A DNA stretch of 64,000 bases from Halocatena marina (GTDB lineage: Archaea; Halobacteriota; Halobacteria; Halobacteriales; Haloarculaceae). Every line of letters begins with the position of its first letter. The first letter of the stretch is position 1. The translations under genes and the position numbers were made by a program. Shown here one piece after another: positions 44,485 through 54,060 of this stretch. The stretch is taken from assembly GCF_025913575.1 (NCBI RefSeq), contig NZ_CP109785.1, forward strand, positions 620,001 to 684,000. Direction: 5' to 3'. A model generated the notes under the pieces. The model saw only the letters and a list, made by a program, of their open reading frames with translations, made no database searches and had not been told where the DNA came from.

Positions 44485-45195
44485 ATGACTGCCGACGAAA
44501 ATCACGACTTCGATCCGGAAGCTCCTGAAGAGCGGGAAATCGGCAGGGAGATGGTCGATAAAAGCGTTGGTCTCGGTTCAGTCGTTGCCCACTTCTATCG
44601 AGGAGAGATGAGTCGTGTCACGGCGTGGCGCCAACGGCTCGATGAAACGATCAACTGGGCAGTAACGGTTCTTTCAGCGATACTCGTCTACGCGTTCTCT
44701 ACAGAAGGGAGACACGAAATTCTCCTCGCTGGGATAGTCGTTGTCACAATTTTCTTGGGACTCGAAGCGCGTCGCTACCAGGACTACGATGTCTTTCGGG
44801 CCCGAGCGCGTCTGCTACAAGAGAATCTGTTTGCAAACGCACTCGATCCGTCCCAAGGCGTTGAGCATCGTGATTGGCGTCGTCAACTCAGCGAAGATTA
44901 TCGTAATCCGACGACCAAAGTACCACTCCTCGAAGCAATCGCACGACGCTTACGGCGAGTGTATCTCCCGTTTCTCACACTGTTAGTTTTAGCTTGGTTG
45001 TTCAAAATCACGGCTTTTTCCTCACAGTCGTGGACCGAAGGAGCCGCAGTCGGGAAGATACCGGGAACAGTCGTCATCGGCATTGTCTTTGGCTACTACA
45101 TCGTAGCCATCGCAGTTGCGTTCTGGCCACGAGAACGCAAGGCGAAGGGTGAATTCAGCAAACAAGAGTACGGCGAATGGAAAGACGAAAACTAA
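44485..45195 (+). CDS. DUF2270 membrane protein
   Basis: The 236-residue protein has a helical acidic N-terminus, two membrane helices centred near 70-105 (NWAVTVLSAILVYAFS, LLAGIVVVTIFLGLEARR) and two more near 165-215. The DUF2270 signature ARRYQDYDVFRARARLLQEN is visible. It is widespread and functionally unknown. The C-terminal sequence is basic and Glu-rich (KGEFSKQEYGEWKDEN). It precedes panB by about 80 bases on the same strand. Confidence 0.88.
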   Translation: MTADENHDFDPEAPEEREIGREMVDKSVGLGSVVAHFYRGEMSRVTAWRQRLDETINWAVTVLSAILVYAFSTEGRHEILLAGIVVVTIFLGLEARRYQDYDVFRARARLLQENLFANALDPSQGVEHRDWRRQLSEDYRNPTTKVPLLEAIARRLRRVYLPFLTLLVLAWLFKITAFSSQSWTEGAAVGKIPGTVVIGIVFGYYIVAIAVAFWPRERKAKGEFSKQEYGEWKDEN

Positions 45196-45273
45196 CAATT
45201 TCAATACAACTCACTTGCTCACCGAGCAGTTCGGATCGAACGCGTTTACCCGACGGAAAATCCACTATCGTTC

Positions 45274-46086
45274 ATGCCGTCTGTGACAGAGATTCGTTCG
45301 AAGGCTGGTTCCGAGCCGATAACGATGCTCACAGCATACGATGCGCCGACCGCTCGTCTTGTTGATGACGCCGGAATGGATATTATTCTCGTCGGTGACA
45401 GTATGGGAAACGCTGTCCTCGGCCACGAGTCAACGCTTCCAGTCACTGTCGAAGAGACTGAAAGCCATACGGCTGCAGTTGCCCGTGCCGTCGAAGACGC
45501 GCTCGTTGTTGCCGACATGCCGTTTCTCTCTTTCGGGAAAGATATGAGTGAAAGTATTCACAACTGCGGGCGGATGCTCAAAGAAGCCGACGCCGACGCT
45601 GTCAAACTCGAATCCGGGCCGCACACTATTGATCTCACGGAACGGCTCACTCAACTGGGGATTCCCGTCATGGCACACCTCGGACTCACACCACAGCGGG
45701 TGAACGAACTCGGCGGATACACTCGTCAGGGAACGACTGAGGATGCAGCCCAAGAAATCATCGATCTCGCACGTGCCCACGAGGAAGCCGGTGCGTTTTC
45801 GCTCATACTCGAACACGTCCCTGCAAACCTCGCGGCGCACGTCACCGACGAACTCGATATCCCGACAATCGGCATCGGAGCCGGCCCCGACTGTGATGGT
45901 CAGGTGCTTGTCTTCCACGACGCCGTCGGACTGAGTGACTGGACACCGCCGTTTGCAACGACGTTTGGCGACGTCAAGGGCGAAATCGAAAACGCACTCG
46001 ATAAGTACGTCGATGCAGTCGAGACAGGAACGTTCCCCGCCGAAGAACACAGCCATACCGAGGAAACACTAGACGAATTGTACTGA
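45274..46086 (+). CDS. panB: Ketopantoate hydroxymethyltransferase PanB
   Basis: The 270-residue TIM barrel transfers a hydroxymethyl group to 2-oxoisovalerate, the committing step of pantoate and CoA synthesis. Landmarks are MLTAYDAPTARLVDDAG, DIILVGDSMGNAVLGHES (Mg-binding Asp), VKLESGPHTI, PVMAHLGLTPQRV and IGIGAGPDCDGQVLVFHD. Length is normal. Haloarchaeal CoA synthesis uses pantoate kinase and phosphopantothenate synthetase downstream, which are not in this window. It has its own promoter. Confidence 0.96.
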   Translation: MPSVTEIRSKAGSEPITMLTAYDAPTARLVDDAGMDIILVGDSMGNAVLGHESTLPVTVEETESHTAAVARAVEDALVVADMPFLSFGKDMSESIHNCGRMLKEADADAVKLESGPHTIDLTERLTQLGIPVMAHLGLTPQRVNELGGYTRQGTTEDAAQEIIDLARAHEEAGAFSLILEHVPANLAAHVTDELDIPTIGIGAGPDCDGQVLVFHDAVGLSDWTPPFATTFGDVKGEIENALDKYVDAVETGTFPAEEHSHTEETLDELY

Positions 46087-46176
46087 TCTCAGTGCAGAGA
46101 GCGATACGCTCGATAGCACGTACTCGTTAGTGTCTGCCCGTTCTCGATAGTCATCAAATTCTACAGCAGTCCCAGA

Positions 46177-46950
46177 CTACACTGACGTCAAAAAGGAATT
46201 GACCGAGTTATTCCACCGTTCGGGCTGTTCGAGCATTGAAAGATGTGCCGCATCAGCGACCGTCATCTGCTCGCACGTCGGTATCTCCTCTGCGAGATAT
46301 GAGTGAAAGGACGGGGGCGTGAGCTGGTCGTACTCGCCCGTGATTGCGAGACAGGGAACTTCGACAGTATCGAGCTGCTGGCGCACGTCGAACGCAGCAC
46401 AACTCATGAAATCACGATGGATTACCTCTCGTCCAGCCTCGTGCAGCGACGCTTTCGAGGCCTGACGATCGTCCTCACTTGCGTCGTGAAACAGCATATC
46501 TGCTCCGTGGAGGAACTCGGCGACACCTTCGAGATCATCCCTGAGCAGATCACGCAACTCGTCTGTCACGCCGAGTTTTGCGCCCGTTCCACAGAGAACC
46601 ATTGCCTCGGGCTCAATATCCCGCTCGATGAGGAGGTGAAGGACGACGGCCCCGCCAAGGGAATTACCAACCAGCACGCCCGCATCGACCTCGCGTGCGA
46701 CAGCGTATACGTCGTCTGCGTACGCATCGAGCGTCTCACGACCCGGATCGGTGTCGATGTCATCGCTCTCGCCGTGACCGCTCAAATCGAGTGCAACAGC
46801 AGGCCGAACGTTTTCACGGCGGCCGTACTGATGAACCCATACCTCGTGTGATCCACCACTCCCATGCACGTACACCACTGGTGGAGCATCGTTTCCAAAA
46901 TCGGTCCGACGATACGTCGTCTCACGACCGTCGTGACAGACGTTCTGCAT
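46177..46950 (-). CDS. Alpha/beta-hydrolase
   Basis: From the ATG at 46950 (MQNVCHDGRETTYRRTDFGND) the 257-residue protein has the oxyanion pattern YVHGSGGSHEVWVHQYG, nucleophile elbow GNSLGGAVVLHLL (Ser), acid in ITGEYDQLTPP and the catalytic His in VADAAHLSM. This is a carboxylesterase/haloperoxidase-type lipase fold. Substrate is not evident. It is divergent from DUF7127-cdc48 across about 150 bases. Confidence 0.9.
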   Translation of the reverse strand: MQNVCHDGRETTYRRTDFGNDAPPVVYVHGSGGSHEVWVHQYGRRENVRPAVALDLSGHGESDDIDTDPGRETLDAYADDVYAVAREVDAGVLVGNSLGGAVVLHLLIERDIEPEAMVLCGTGAKLGVTDELRDLLRDDLEGVAEFLHGADMLFHDASEDDRQASKASLHEAGREVIHRDFMSCAAFDVRQQLDTVEVPCLAITGEYDQLTPPSFHSYLAEEIPTCEQMTVADAAHLSMLEQPERWNNSVNSFLTSV

Positions 46951-47067
46951 ACCAGAACTACGTCGACTGTCGTATAAATCTCCGTATTGTTCAGCCGTGT
47001 AAATCTGGAACCACAATTCGACCGATATTCCAAATATCAACACCGTCCTGCGATTTTAATAGAAAGG

Positions 47068-47099
47068 TTTATATAGAATAGTAACTAACTTAGAGTTAG
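47068..47099 (+). promoter_or_regulatory. TATA box and inverted repeat upstream of DUF7127-cdc48
   Basis: TTTATATA (47068-47075) is 26-33 bases before the ATG at 47101. Between them, CTAACT and AGTTAG (47085-47090, 47094-47099) form a perfect 6-bp inverted repeat with spacer TAG, ending 1 base before the start codon. Confidence 0.5.
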
Positions 47100-47100
47100 C

Positions 47101-47334
47101 ATGAACGAGCAACAGCGGTTCACTGAACAGGGAGGGTTCATCACTCGGTACGACTACGATGATGAAACTGTGCTCGTAGCGGACATCGGTTTGAGTACTG
47201 AGGCGTCGATCGACGTTGTCGATGACACAGCCATAGTCGTCATCGGTGATGAGCAGTACGAGTTCGATGTGCCTGCGGGTGACGCGCAAGCGTTTATCAA
47301 AAACGGGATCGTCACTATCGAGGTAGAGCGATGA
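47101..47334 (+). CDS. Small Hsp20-like protein (DUF7127-type)
   Basis: The 77-residue protein is all beta-strand in pattern: [42 protein letters not shown] and a final [12 protein letters not shown], close to the alpha-crystallin/Hsp20 core ending (GVLTI motif). The start of cdc48 overlaps its stop by ATGA (47331-47334). A CDC48 cofactor or chaperone that delivers substrates is inferred from the coupling; the exact role is not shown. Confidence 0.85.
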   Translation: MNEQQRFTEQGGFITRYDYDDETVLVADIGLSTEASIDVVDDTAIVVIGDEQYEFDVPAGDAQAFIKNGIVTIEVER

Positions 47335-49592
47335 AACTCACCGTCAAACCCCTTAAACAGAAGGATGCTGGACGAGGACTCGCGGCGATCGACCGCACGG
47401 TGATGGCCGAGCTTGACCTCGAAAATGGCGATTATATCGTTATCAGCGCGAGCGACGGTCGTGCCGTCGCGCGCGTCTGGCCGGGCTACCCGGAAGACGA
47501 AGGGAATGAAATCATCCGAATCGATGGCCGACTCCGTCAAGAAGCTGATGTTGGTATCGACGACAGCGTAACTGTCGAGAAAGCGGATGTCAAACCCGCC
47601 AAGAGCGTCACGGTGGCACTCCCACAGACGCTCAGAATCCGTGGGAACGTCGGCTCACTCATTCGTGATCAGCTCAGTGGGCAAGCTGTCACGAAGGGCC
47701 AGACAGTTCCGATTTCGTTCGGACTCGGTCCGTTGTCTAGCATGTCTGGTCAGCGAATACCGTTGAAGATCGCAAGCACGTCTCCGAGCGGAACGGTCGT
47801 GATCACTGATTCGACGGAGATGCAGGTGAGTGAGAAGCCTGCCGAACAGATCGTCTCTGGTGGTTCGAGCGACCGGGAAACACCCAATGTCGCCTACGAG
47901 GATATAGGCGGTCTCGACGAGGAACTCGAACAGGTCCGGGAGATGATCGAACTCCCGATGCGTCATCCGGAGCTGTTCCGACAACTCGGCATCGAGCCGC
48001 CCAAAGGTGTGCTCTTGCACGGTCCGCCCGGGACCGGGAAGACGCTCATGGCCAAGGCGGTGGCCAACGAAATTGATGCGTACTTCACCAACATTTCCGG
48101 ACCGGAGATCATGTCGAAGTTCTACGGGGAAAGCGAAGAACAGCTTCGGGAGATCTTCGAGGATGCATCGGAGAACGCCCCGGCTATTGTCTTCATTGAC
48201 GAGCTCGACGCCATCGCGCCAAAGCGTGGCGAGACAACGGGCGATGTCGAACGGCGGGTCGTCGCCCAACTCCTCTCGTTAATGGACGGACTCGAAGAGC
48301 GCGGACAAGTGACTGTCATCGGTGCAACGAACCGCGTCGATGCGCTTGATCCCGCACTCCGTCGCGGTGGTCGCTTCGATCGAGAGATTGAGGTCGGTGT
48401 CCCCGACCGAGAGGGCCGCATGGAAATTCTGCAGGTCCACACCCGCGGAATGCCGCTCACTGACGACATTGACCTCGAAACGTACGCAGAAAACACGCAT
48501 GGATTCGTGGGTGCCGACCTCGAATCGTTGGCGAAAGAGTCAGCGATGACTGCACTGCGGCGTATCCGTCCTGATCTCGATCTCGAAAGCGAAGAGATCG
48601 ACAGTGAAATACTCGAATCCCTTCGCGTAACCGACGCCGACTTCCGAGACGCGCTCAAGGGTATCGAACCTTCGGCGCTCCGGGAAGTCTTTGTCGAAGT
48701 ACCGGATGTCACGTGGGAGGACGTAGGCGGACTCGGAGAGACCAAAGACCGACTCCGGGAGACGATCCAGTGGCCAATCGACTTCCCAGAAGTCTTCACG
48801 GCAATGGATATGTCGCCCGCAAAGGGAGTTCTCCTGTATGGACCGCCGGGAACAGGAAAGACGCTGCTCGCAAAGGCTATCGCCAGCGAAGCAAACAGCA
48901 ATTTCATCTCGATCAAGGGTCCCGAGTTGCTGAACAAATACGTTGGTGAGTCCGAGAAAGGCGTCCGCGACGTCTTCTCGAAAGCCCGCGAGAACGCTCC
49001 CACCGTGGTCTTCTTCGACGAGATCGACTCAATCGCGGGCGAACGGGGCCAGCGCATGGGTGATTCCGGTGTCGGTGAGCGCGTCGTTTCACAGCTACTC
49101 ACCGAACTCGACGGTGTCGAGGATCTCGATGATGTGGTTATCATCGCCGCGACCAACCGGCCGGATCTCATCGACAACGCACTGCTCAGACCGGGGCGTC
49201 TCGACCGACACGTCCACGTTCCCGTCCCCGATGAGGAGGCTCGCCGGGCGATCTTCGACGTCCACACGAAGAACAAACCCCTCGCTGACAACGTCGACCT
49301 CGATCGACTCGCACAGCAGAGTGAGGGCTACGTCGGAGCCGACATCGAGGCAGTCACACGCGAAGCCTCAATGATCGCCACCCGAGAGTTCATCGACAGC
49401 GTCGATCCCGAGGATATCGACGGCTCGGTTGACAACGTTCGTGTCACAATGGATCACTTCGAACAGGCGCTCGATGAAGTCAGGCCGAGCGTCACAGAAG
49501 AAATCCGCGAGCGCTACGACAATATCGAAGAACAGTTCGGACGTGGCGGCGAACCGGGCAATCAAGAGCAAGTCAGCAGGACGTTCCAGTAA
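47331..49592 (+). CDS. cdc48: CDC48/VCP-type AAA+ ATPase
   Basis: The 753-residue unfoldase has the N-domain (about 1-185: double-psi barrel and 4-helix part), AAA1 with [17 protein letters not shown] and [17 protein letters not shown]2 with [18 protein letters not shown] and [14 protein letters not shown], and arginine-finger/sensor motifs such as ATNRPDLID. It unfolds proteins with ATP, probably feeding the archaeal proteasome. The C-terminus is glycine/Gln-rich instead of the eukaryal HbYX tail. It is translated from the DUF7127 transcript. Confidence 0.97.
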   Translation: MKLTVKPLKQKDAGRGLAAIDRTVMAELDLENGDYIVISASDGRAVARVWPGYPEDEGNEIIRIDGRLRQEADVGIDDSVTVEKADVKPAKSVTVALPQTLRIRGNVGSLIRDQLSGQAVTKGQTVPISFGLGPLSSMSGQRIPLKIASTSPSGTVVITDSTEMQVSEKPAEQIVSGGSSDRETPNVAYEDIGGLDEELEQVREMIELPMRHPELFRQLGIEPPKGVLLHGPPGTGKTLMAKAVANEIDAYFTNISGPEIMSKFYGESEEQLREIFEDASENAPAIVFIDELDAIAPKRGETTGDVERRVVAQLLSLMDGLEERGQVTVIGATNRVDALDPALRRGGRFDREIEVGVPDREGRMEILQVHTRGMPLTDDIDLETYAENTHGFVGADLESLAKESAMTALRRIRPDLDLESEEIDSEILESLRVTDADFRDALKGIEPSALREVFVEVPDVTWEDVGGLGETKDRLRETIQWPIDFPEVFTAMDMSPAKGVLLYGPPGTGKTLLAKAIASEANSNFISIKGPELLNKYVGESEKGVRDVFSKARENAPTVVFFDEIDSIAGERGQRMGDSGVGERVVSQLLTELDGVEDLDDVVIIAATNRPDLIDNALLRPGRLDRHVHVPVPDEEARRAIFDVHTKNKPLADNVDLDRLAQQSEGYVGADIEAVTREASMIATREFIDSVDPEDIDGSVDNVRVTMDHFEQALDEVRPSVTEEIRERYDNIEEQFGRGGEPGNQEQVSRTFQ

Positions 49593-49595
49593 TCG

Positions 49596-49618
49596 CCTTT
49601 TGCTCTTTTGCTCTTTTG
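49596..49618 (+). terminator. T-rich terminator after cdc48
   Basis: Just 3 bases beyond the cdc48 stop are three successive CTTTTG units (CCTTTTG, CTCTTTTG twice), giving three T4 tracts spaced 8 bases. Archaeal transcription stops at such T-rich stretches. Confidence 0.55.
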
Positions 49619-49651
49619 TAGCTCTCTCGGCTCGAACGTCACGCTTCAGTG

Positions 49652-49668
49652 ATTCACATTCTGTGAAT
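49652..49668. repeat. Perfect 7-bp inverted repeat
   Basis: ATTCACA and TGTGAAT with spacer TTC stand between cdc48 and the GNAT gene. It could be a hairpin at the 3' end of the cdc48 message or an operator for the GNAT gene; it is about 86 bases before the GNAT start. Confidence 0.35.
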
Positions 49669-49753
49669 GCGTACTGAATGATCGTTACTGTTTGTTTACT
49701 ACGCTGTGATGATATGGCCAACTGTAACTGATGTGGGGTGTTATGCGTCGTAG

Positions 49754-50197
49754 ATGACGGTCGAAGTGGTAGACGAGTTCGATTCGGAACACGTTTCTGA
49801 ACTGGTGCAGCTGTACGACCAGTACCACTGGTGGGACGATCGTACGTCTGATACTATTCGACGGATGATCGAGCACACGGACGTACTTGTTGGACTTCGT
49901 GATACCAGATCAAAAGAGCTCGTCGCTGCTGGGCGCGTGCTCACGGATTTCGTCTACTACGCTAAGATCTACGATGTAATTGTGACTGAAACACACCGTG
50001 GCGACGGACTCGGGAAAAAGCTCGTCACAGCGATCGTGGGTCATCCAGTGCTCGATTCGGTGTCCGCTCTGACGCTCGATTGTCGTTCTGGATTGATTCC
50101 CTTCTACGAGAAGTGTGGCTTCACACAACACGAAAAGCGTATCAATTTCGAGGAAAGGACGGAGGAAATAGTACCAATGGTGTATCGAACCGAGTAA
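49754..50197 (+). CDS. GNAT-family N-acetyltransferase
   Basis: The 147-residue protein has the GNAT core: VVDEFDSEHVSELVQLYDQY at the N-terminus, then YAKIYDVIVTETHRGDGLG with the acetyl-CoA P-loop region (TETHRGDGLGKKLVTAI) and SGLIPFYEKCGFTQH. It acetylates an unidentified small molecule or amine. It is convergent with the eIF2B-like gene, with no gap between the two stops (50197/50198). Confidence 0.87.
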   Translation: MTVEVVDEFDSEHVSELVQLYDQYHWWDDRTSDTIRRMIEHTDVLVGLRDTRSKELVAAGRVLTDFVYYAKIYDVIVTETHRGDGLGKKLVTAIVGHPVLDSVSALTLDCRSGLIPFYEKCGFTQHEKRINFEERTEEIVPMVYRTE

Positions 50198-51031
50198 TCA
50201 GTCCGTAATAACCTTCTGAACGAGTTCTACTGGCGTCGCGTCGTAGGCCGGGTTCTCGATAGCGAATCCTTCTGCGGGTTCACGCATGACCTCACTCGCC
50301 GAACGGTACTCGTTTTCGAAGACGAAGCCGTCTTCGATGATCTTCGCTCCGGATCCAACGACCATTACGGACACGTCAAGCTGGGCTGCTGTCGCGGCGA
50401 TTGGAAAGGTTCCGATGCGATTGTACAATGTATCGCCAACGATGCAGTCCATCCCGAACACGACGCGATCGCACTCCGAAAGGACGTGTCCACTGGCACT
50501 GTCGGCGATGAGGTGTGGTTCGATGCGATCCATGGCGGCGAGCACACGGGCGGTTTTGCGTCCAAGATAGCGTGGGCGTGCTTCTGTAACATAAACTGTC
50601 ATATGGACGCCGTTGCTAGCTGCAAGCTCGATGGCTTCAAGCACGGTAGAGGAATAATCGTGCGTGAGGATTGTCATTCCGTTTTCGAGCCATTCAGCAC
50701 CATTCTCGGCCGCGTGTCGTTTCGCGGTTTCAACCTGCTCGATGACAGATTCAACTGTCTCCATCGTGAGCTGTTTCGCCTGCTCGACAGTTTCTGGGTC
50801 GGCTTCGGTGACTGTGTCGATGATGGTCCGTTGAGTGGTATAGAGCGTGGCGTGCGAGGAATTTGCGCGTCTGAGAGCGTTACTGTTACGTTCGAGATCC
50901 CGAATATACTCCTCAACCGTCGCGGCCTCACGCTCGGTGATCGTAGCGATCGCTCTGGCTGCTTTGATAGCAACGACCGACGAGCTATGGGTCTGCATTT
51001 CGCGGATCTCTTCAATGGTCTCATCTATCAT
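50198..51031 (-). CDS. eIF-2B alpha/RBPI-family protein lacking the catalytic Cys
   Basis: From the ATG at 51031 (MIDETIEEIREMQTHSSSVV) the protein has 277 residues. It belongs to the eIF2B/MtnA/ribose-1,5-bisphosphate isomerase superfamily. The conserved region is THDYSSTVLE at 123-132, and VVFGMDCIVGDTLYNRIGTF includes the acidic residue D195. In archaeal ribose-1,5-bisphosphate isomerase the first motif is THCHSKA with the catalytic Cys; here Cys is replaced by Asp, which fits an eIF2B-alpha-like regulatory role better than an isomerase. Role in translation or AMP metabolism is uncertain. Confidence 0.85.
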   Translation of the reverse strand: MIDETIEEIREMQTHSSSVVAIKAARAIATITEREAATVEEYIRDLERNSNALRRANSSHATLYTTQRTIIDTVTEADPETVEQAKQLTMETVESVIEQVETAKRHAAENGAEWLENGMTILTHDYSSTVLEAIELAASNGVHMTVYVTEARPRYLGRKTARVLAAMDRIEPHLIADSASGHVLSECDRVVFGMDCIVGDTLYNRIGTFPIAATAAQLDVSVMVVGSGAKIIEDGFVFENEYRSASEVMREPAEGFAIENPAYDATPVELVQKVITD

Positions 51032-51150
51032 ACTTATTACGACACTCGTTCCCGGCAAAGAACTTCTGGCCACGAGGGTCCTACCTAACTCACAAACGAC
51101 TCCCGGACAAGCCCGGTGAAGTTATATCGGTTCCGGCGCTAGCGGGTGCA

Positions 51151-51633
51151 GTGAGTGTTAACGTTGACAGTCGTACCGTCCGCCCCGGTCACGACACCTA
51201 CGTGACTGAAGCGTGGGAGCTCAAAGAGCGCATCCGCCGAGAAGAAGGCGTCCTCCAACAACGAAAGGGATTTTTCACCGACGCGTACCGTCGGTCGACG
51301 ATCTACTGTTTCATCGCTGAAGGAAGTTCAGAGACGCTCATCGGATTTGCTGCTACTCGCCGCGACGGCTACATCCTCTTTCTTGCCGTCTCCCCCGACT
51401 TCCGTGGCGACGGCTTTGGCAAACGACTCGTTGCGACGGTCGCAGAGAACTACAGCGGCGTCACTTGTCATGCTCGAACGACGAATGAGAGCGCACTCGC
51501 GTTCTACAAACACCTCGGATTCGAGATCGATCGACGGGTGAGTAGTTACTACGAAGACGGTGGCGACGCCTACTACCTCCGGCTCGGTGATAACGGAATC
51601 ACGAGTAAAATTTCGCGGTTTATGGGATTCTGA
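51151..51633 (+). CDS. GNAT-family N-acetyltransferase (RimI-like)
   Basis: The 160-residue protein starts with GTG at 51151. It has the acetyl-CoA binding V/I-x-x-x-x-RGxG/A-type loop VSPDFRGDGFGKRLVATVAE and ENYSGVTCHARTTNESALAFYKHLGFEID, matching RimI/GNAT enzymes, with a C-terminal YYEDGGDAYYLRL. Substrate may be a ribosomal or other protein N-terminus or a small molecule. It is divergent from the eIF2B-like gene, with a TATA-like AGTTATATCG near 51119. Confidence 0.87.
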   Translation: MSVNVDSRTVRPGHDTYVTEAWELKERIRREEGVLQQRKGFFTDAYRRSTIYCFIAEGSSETLIGFAATRRDGYILFLAVSPDFRGDGFGKRLVATVAENYSGVTCHARTTNESALAFYKHLGFEIDRRVSSYYEDGGDAYYLRLGDNGITSKISRFMGF

Positions 51634-51811
51634 GCTTCAGGTCCATCTACAGCTTGATCGGCTTCTCCGTGTGAGCTGCTCTTCTGTGCGATGCTCTACT
51701 GATAAGAAGGGAGTCGGTTGGTGATGTCTCCGCGTTGCTTTGACTACAGGTCTGTTGATGTGTGCCAGAATGCGTGGGATTCTTGACGGCGAACGTCGAA
51801 CGTCAGGCAGC

Positions 51812-52999
51812 ATGAACCAGCGCACGCGCGAGTATCTTCAAGGGCGGTTCGGCGACCACTATCGTCGTTCCGAAATCACGCTACCGCCTGCAGCGGACAA
51901 GCGCGAGTGGGGCTATATTCCGTTCACAGCGGGAGCAGGGACCACGATGGTCCGGCATAAGGCGCTGATCGATCTTGGCGATCTTTCGTCATTTCTGGCG
52001 CGAAAGCGTCCCCGTCACGTCTACTTCTCTGCGGGGCGATACAACGATCCCGGCACGCGATCGATGGAGGAGAAAGGGTGGCACGAATCCGATCTCGTGT
52101 TCGATCTCGATGGCGACCATCTCCCGGGTGTCGATCCTGAGACGGATTCGTACGCCCAGATGCTCCACTCCTGTAAGGACGCCCTGCTTCGGTTGCTAGA
52201 TTTCCTGACGAACGATTTTGGATTCGGACCCGAAAACACATCGATCGTATTTTCCGGTGGGCGGGGATACCACGTCCACGTTCGAGACGAAAGCGTTCGG
52301 ACACTCGATCGAGCGGCGCGCCGTGAGATCGTCGAATACGTTCTCGGAGACGGTCTCGATAGCCTCGATCGTCTCACACAAACCGAGACAGTCGCTGGAA
52401 TGGGTGTGAAAAACCCAGTCGAAAAACGTAGTCTTCAGACGGACGGTGGCTGGGGAGAACGCGTTCACACCCGACTCGTGGAACTCACAGACGAGGTGCG
52501 GGCAATGGACGAATCCGACGGTCTCGATCACCTCCGCGAATTCGACGGTATTGGTGAGAAGGGTGCCACGAAACTGTACGAAGCAATGGACGAGCGCTAC
52601 GACGAACTGAAGAGCGGCAATCTCGAAGCGGCAGGCCAGTATACAACAACGCTCACACGCCTGCTATTCGAACGAGTCGTACGTGAGGAGTCAGCGCCGA
52701 TCGACGAACCCGTGACGACTGATATCAATCGTCTCATTCGCCTTCCTGGGAGTCTCCACGGCGGAAGCGGACTCGTCGTGACCGCACTTGCACACGATGA
52801 CGTCGAAGCGTTCGATCCGCTCACAGATGCGGTTGCAGACACGTTTAGAGATCACAAAATAATGATTGAAAGTGAAACAGATCAACAGGTCGAACTAGAT
52901 GGGGAAAAACATAATATCTCAGCGGGCCACTGTTCTGTGCGGGAGTCAGTCGGCGTGTTCCTCATGGTCCGGGGACGCGCTGAGAAGGCACCAGAATGA
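51812..52999 (+). CDS. priS: DNA primase small (catalytic) subunit PriS
   Basis: Starting at the ATG 51812 (MNQRTREYLQGRFGDHYRRS), the subunit has 395 residues and makes RNA/DNA primers with PriL. The catalytic acidic pair is in VFDLDGDHL (Asp98 and Asp100), and the next catalytic block is SGGRGYHVHVRDESV. The region around LPGSLHGGSGL (nucleotide-binding) follows. Upstream codons have no primase character. The gene overlaps the next gene, a GINS homologue, by ATGA (52996-52999). PriL is not in this window. Confidence 0.96.
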   Translation: MNQRTREYLQGRFGDHYRRSEITLPPAADKREWGYIPFTAGAGTTMVRHKALIDLGDLSSFLARKRPRHVYFSAGRYNDPGTRSMEEKGWHESDLVFDLDGDHLPGVDPETDSYAQMLHSCKDALLRLLDFLTNDFGFGPENTSIVFSGGRGYHVHVRDESVRTLDRAARREIVEYVLGDGLDSLDRLTQTETVAGMGVKNPVEKRSLQTDGGWGERVHTRLVELTDEVRAMDESDGLDHLREFDGIGEKGATKLYEAMDERYDELKSGNLEAAGQYTTTLTRLLFERVVREESAPIDEPVTTDINRLIRLPGSLHGGSGLVVTALAHDDVEAFDPLTDAVADTFRDHKIMIESETDQQVELDGEKHNISAGHCSVRESVGVFLMVRGRAEKAPE

Positions 53000-54057
53000 A
53001 TCTCGACGAACTCCAGTCCGTTCAAAGCCGTGAGCGTCAGATAGATAGCCTCCAGCAGCTGCGCGATTCGTTTTACGAAGAAGCGGGGCGCTTCATTCGC
53101 CAGCTGCGCGAGGAGCGCGAACACGTCGCCGCCAACGCCGACGATCCGTTCGACTCGTCCGACGTTCAGCGACTGTCGGATGAAATCAAAACCGCAGAGC
53201 AGACCGTCGAGGCGGTCTACGAGCGACGCATAGGAAAGCTGGTCAAACAAGCAAGCCTCGAAGCCGCCGGAATGGCCGCTGATGTGGAGGGACTTACCAA
53301 GGAAGAACGAAAAGCGTTCAACAGTCTCGTTTCGACCATCGAGGACAACAGAACGCACGTCCTCGATGACGTGCTCGCAAGCGAGCGAAGCGAAGAAGAC
53401 GTACGCAACACCAGTCCAGAATCAACGAGAGTCACAGGGTCCCCAGATACACCACTGCAAGAACACAACCAATCATCTACAAAGGACGCAGAACAAACAG
53501 ATCAGAACGAACGTTCGAATCAACGTACTGCGTCCAATTCGTCCACTCATACCGACGCTGATCCTAGCTCACTTGAGGAAGACACACCCACCCGCACGGA
53601 CCCTGAGGACGATTCTGCTGAACCTGCCTCCGAATCTCCACAGCGTGCGGGAGACGGTCCTACTGTCAGCGCTGCCGACGTGATGGGAGATGGTGGCGAA
53701 ACAGTCACACAATCAGATCAAGCAATTCCACCCGACGTACCACCCGAGGATTCACAAGCAGTACCGGTTCACGAACGAACGTCTGCTGGTCCTGAACGAG
53801 AGAACAAGCCCGACCAAACGACTAGCACGCCTACGTCTACTGGTGTGGACGCAGAGACTGTGGATTCGGACGCTGGTAATGACGCCACAGCTAGTTCGTC
53901 GATTGATCGGGCGACGGTTCGAATCACGCGTGACGTAGGGGAGATTCTGTGCGTCGACAATCGGGCGTATAATCTGTCGGAAAATGACGTCGTTACGCTT
54001 CCGAAAACGAACGTGGGACCGCTCCTCGAACACGATGCAGCAGTACGACTCGACTAA
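52996..54057 (+). CDS. GINS complex subunit (Gins51-type) with long acidic linker
   Basis: The 353-residue protein has an N-terminal A-domain helical part (1-130: MNLDELQSVQSRERQIDSLQ, then ERRIGKLVKQASLEAAGMAAD) and a C-terminal B-domain beta barrel at the end (RVTRDVGEILCVDNRAYNL, then NDVVTLPKTNVGPLL). Between them (about 135-305) is a Thr/Asp/Ser/Gln-rich, low-complexity linker. The long linker and A-then-B order match archaeal Gins51 of the CMG helicase. It is translated with priS, a typical haloarchaeal coupling. Linker length is unusual. Confidence 0.87.
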   Translation: MNLDELQSVQSRERQIDSLQQLRDSFYEEAGRFIRQLREEREHVAANADDPFDSSDVQRLSDEIKTAEQTVEAVYERRIGKLVKQASLEAAGMAADVEGLTKEERKAFNSLVSTIEDNRTHVLDDVLASERSEEDVRNTSPESTRVTGSPDTPLQEHNQSSTKDAEQTDQNERSNQRTASNSSTHTDADPSSLEEDTPTRTDPEDDSAEPASESPQRAGDGPTVSAADVMGDGGETVTQSDQAIPPDVPPEDSQAVPVHERTSAGPERENKPDQTTSTPTSTGVDAETVDSDAGNDATASSSIDRATVRITRDVGEILCVDNRAYNLSENDVVTLPKTNVGPLLEHDAAVRLD

Positions 54058-54060
54058 CAG

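Noticed and set aside
48122..49291. 389-codon antisense frame over cdc48
   Set aside because: Ser/Arg-rich shadow of the AAA+ domains; no start context or family.
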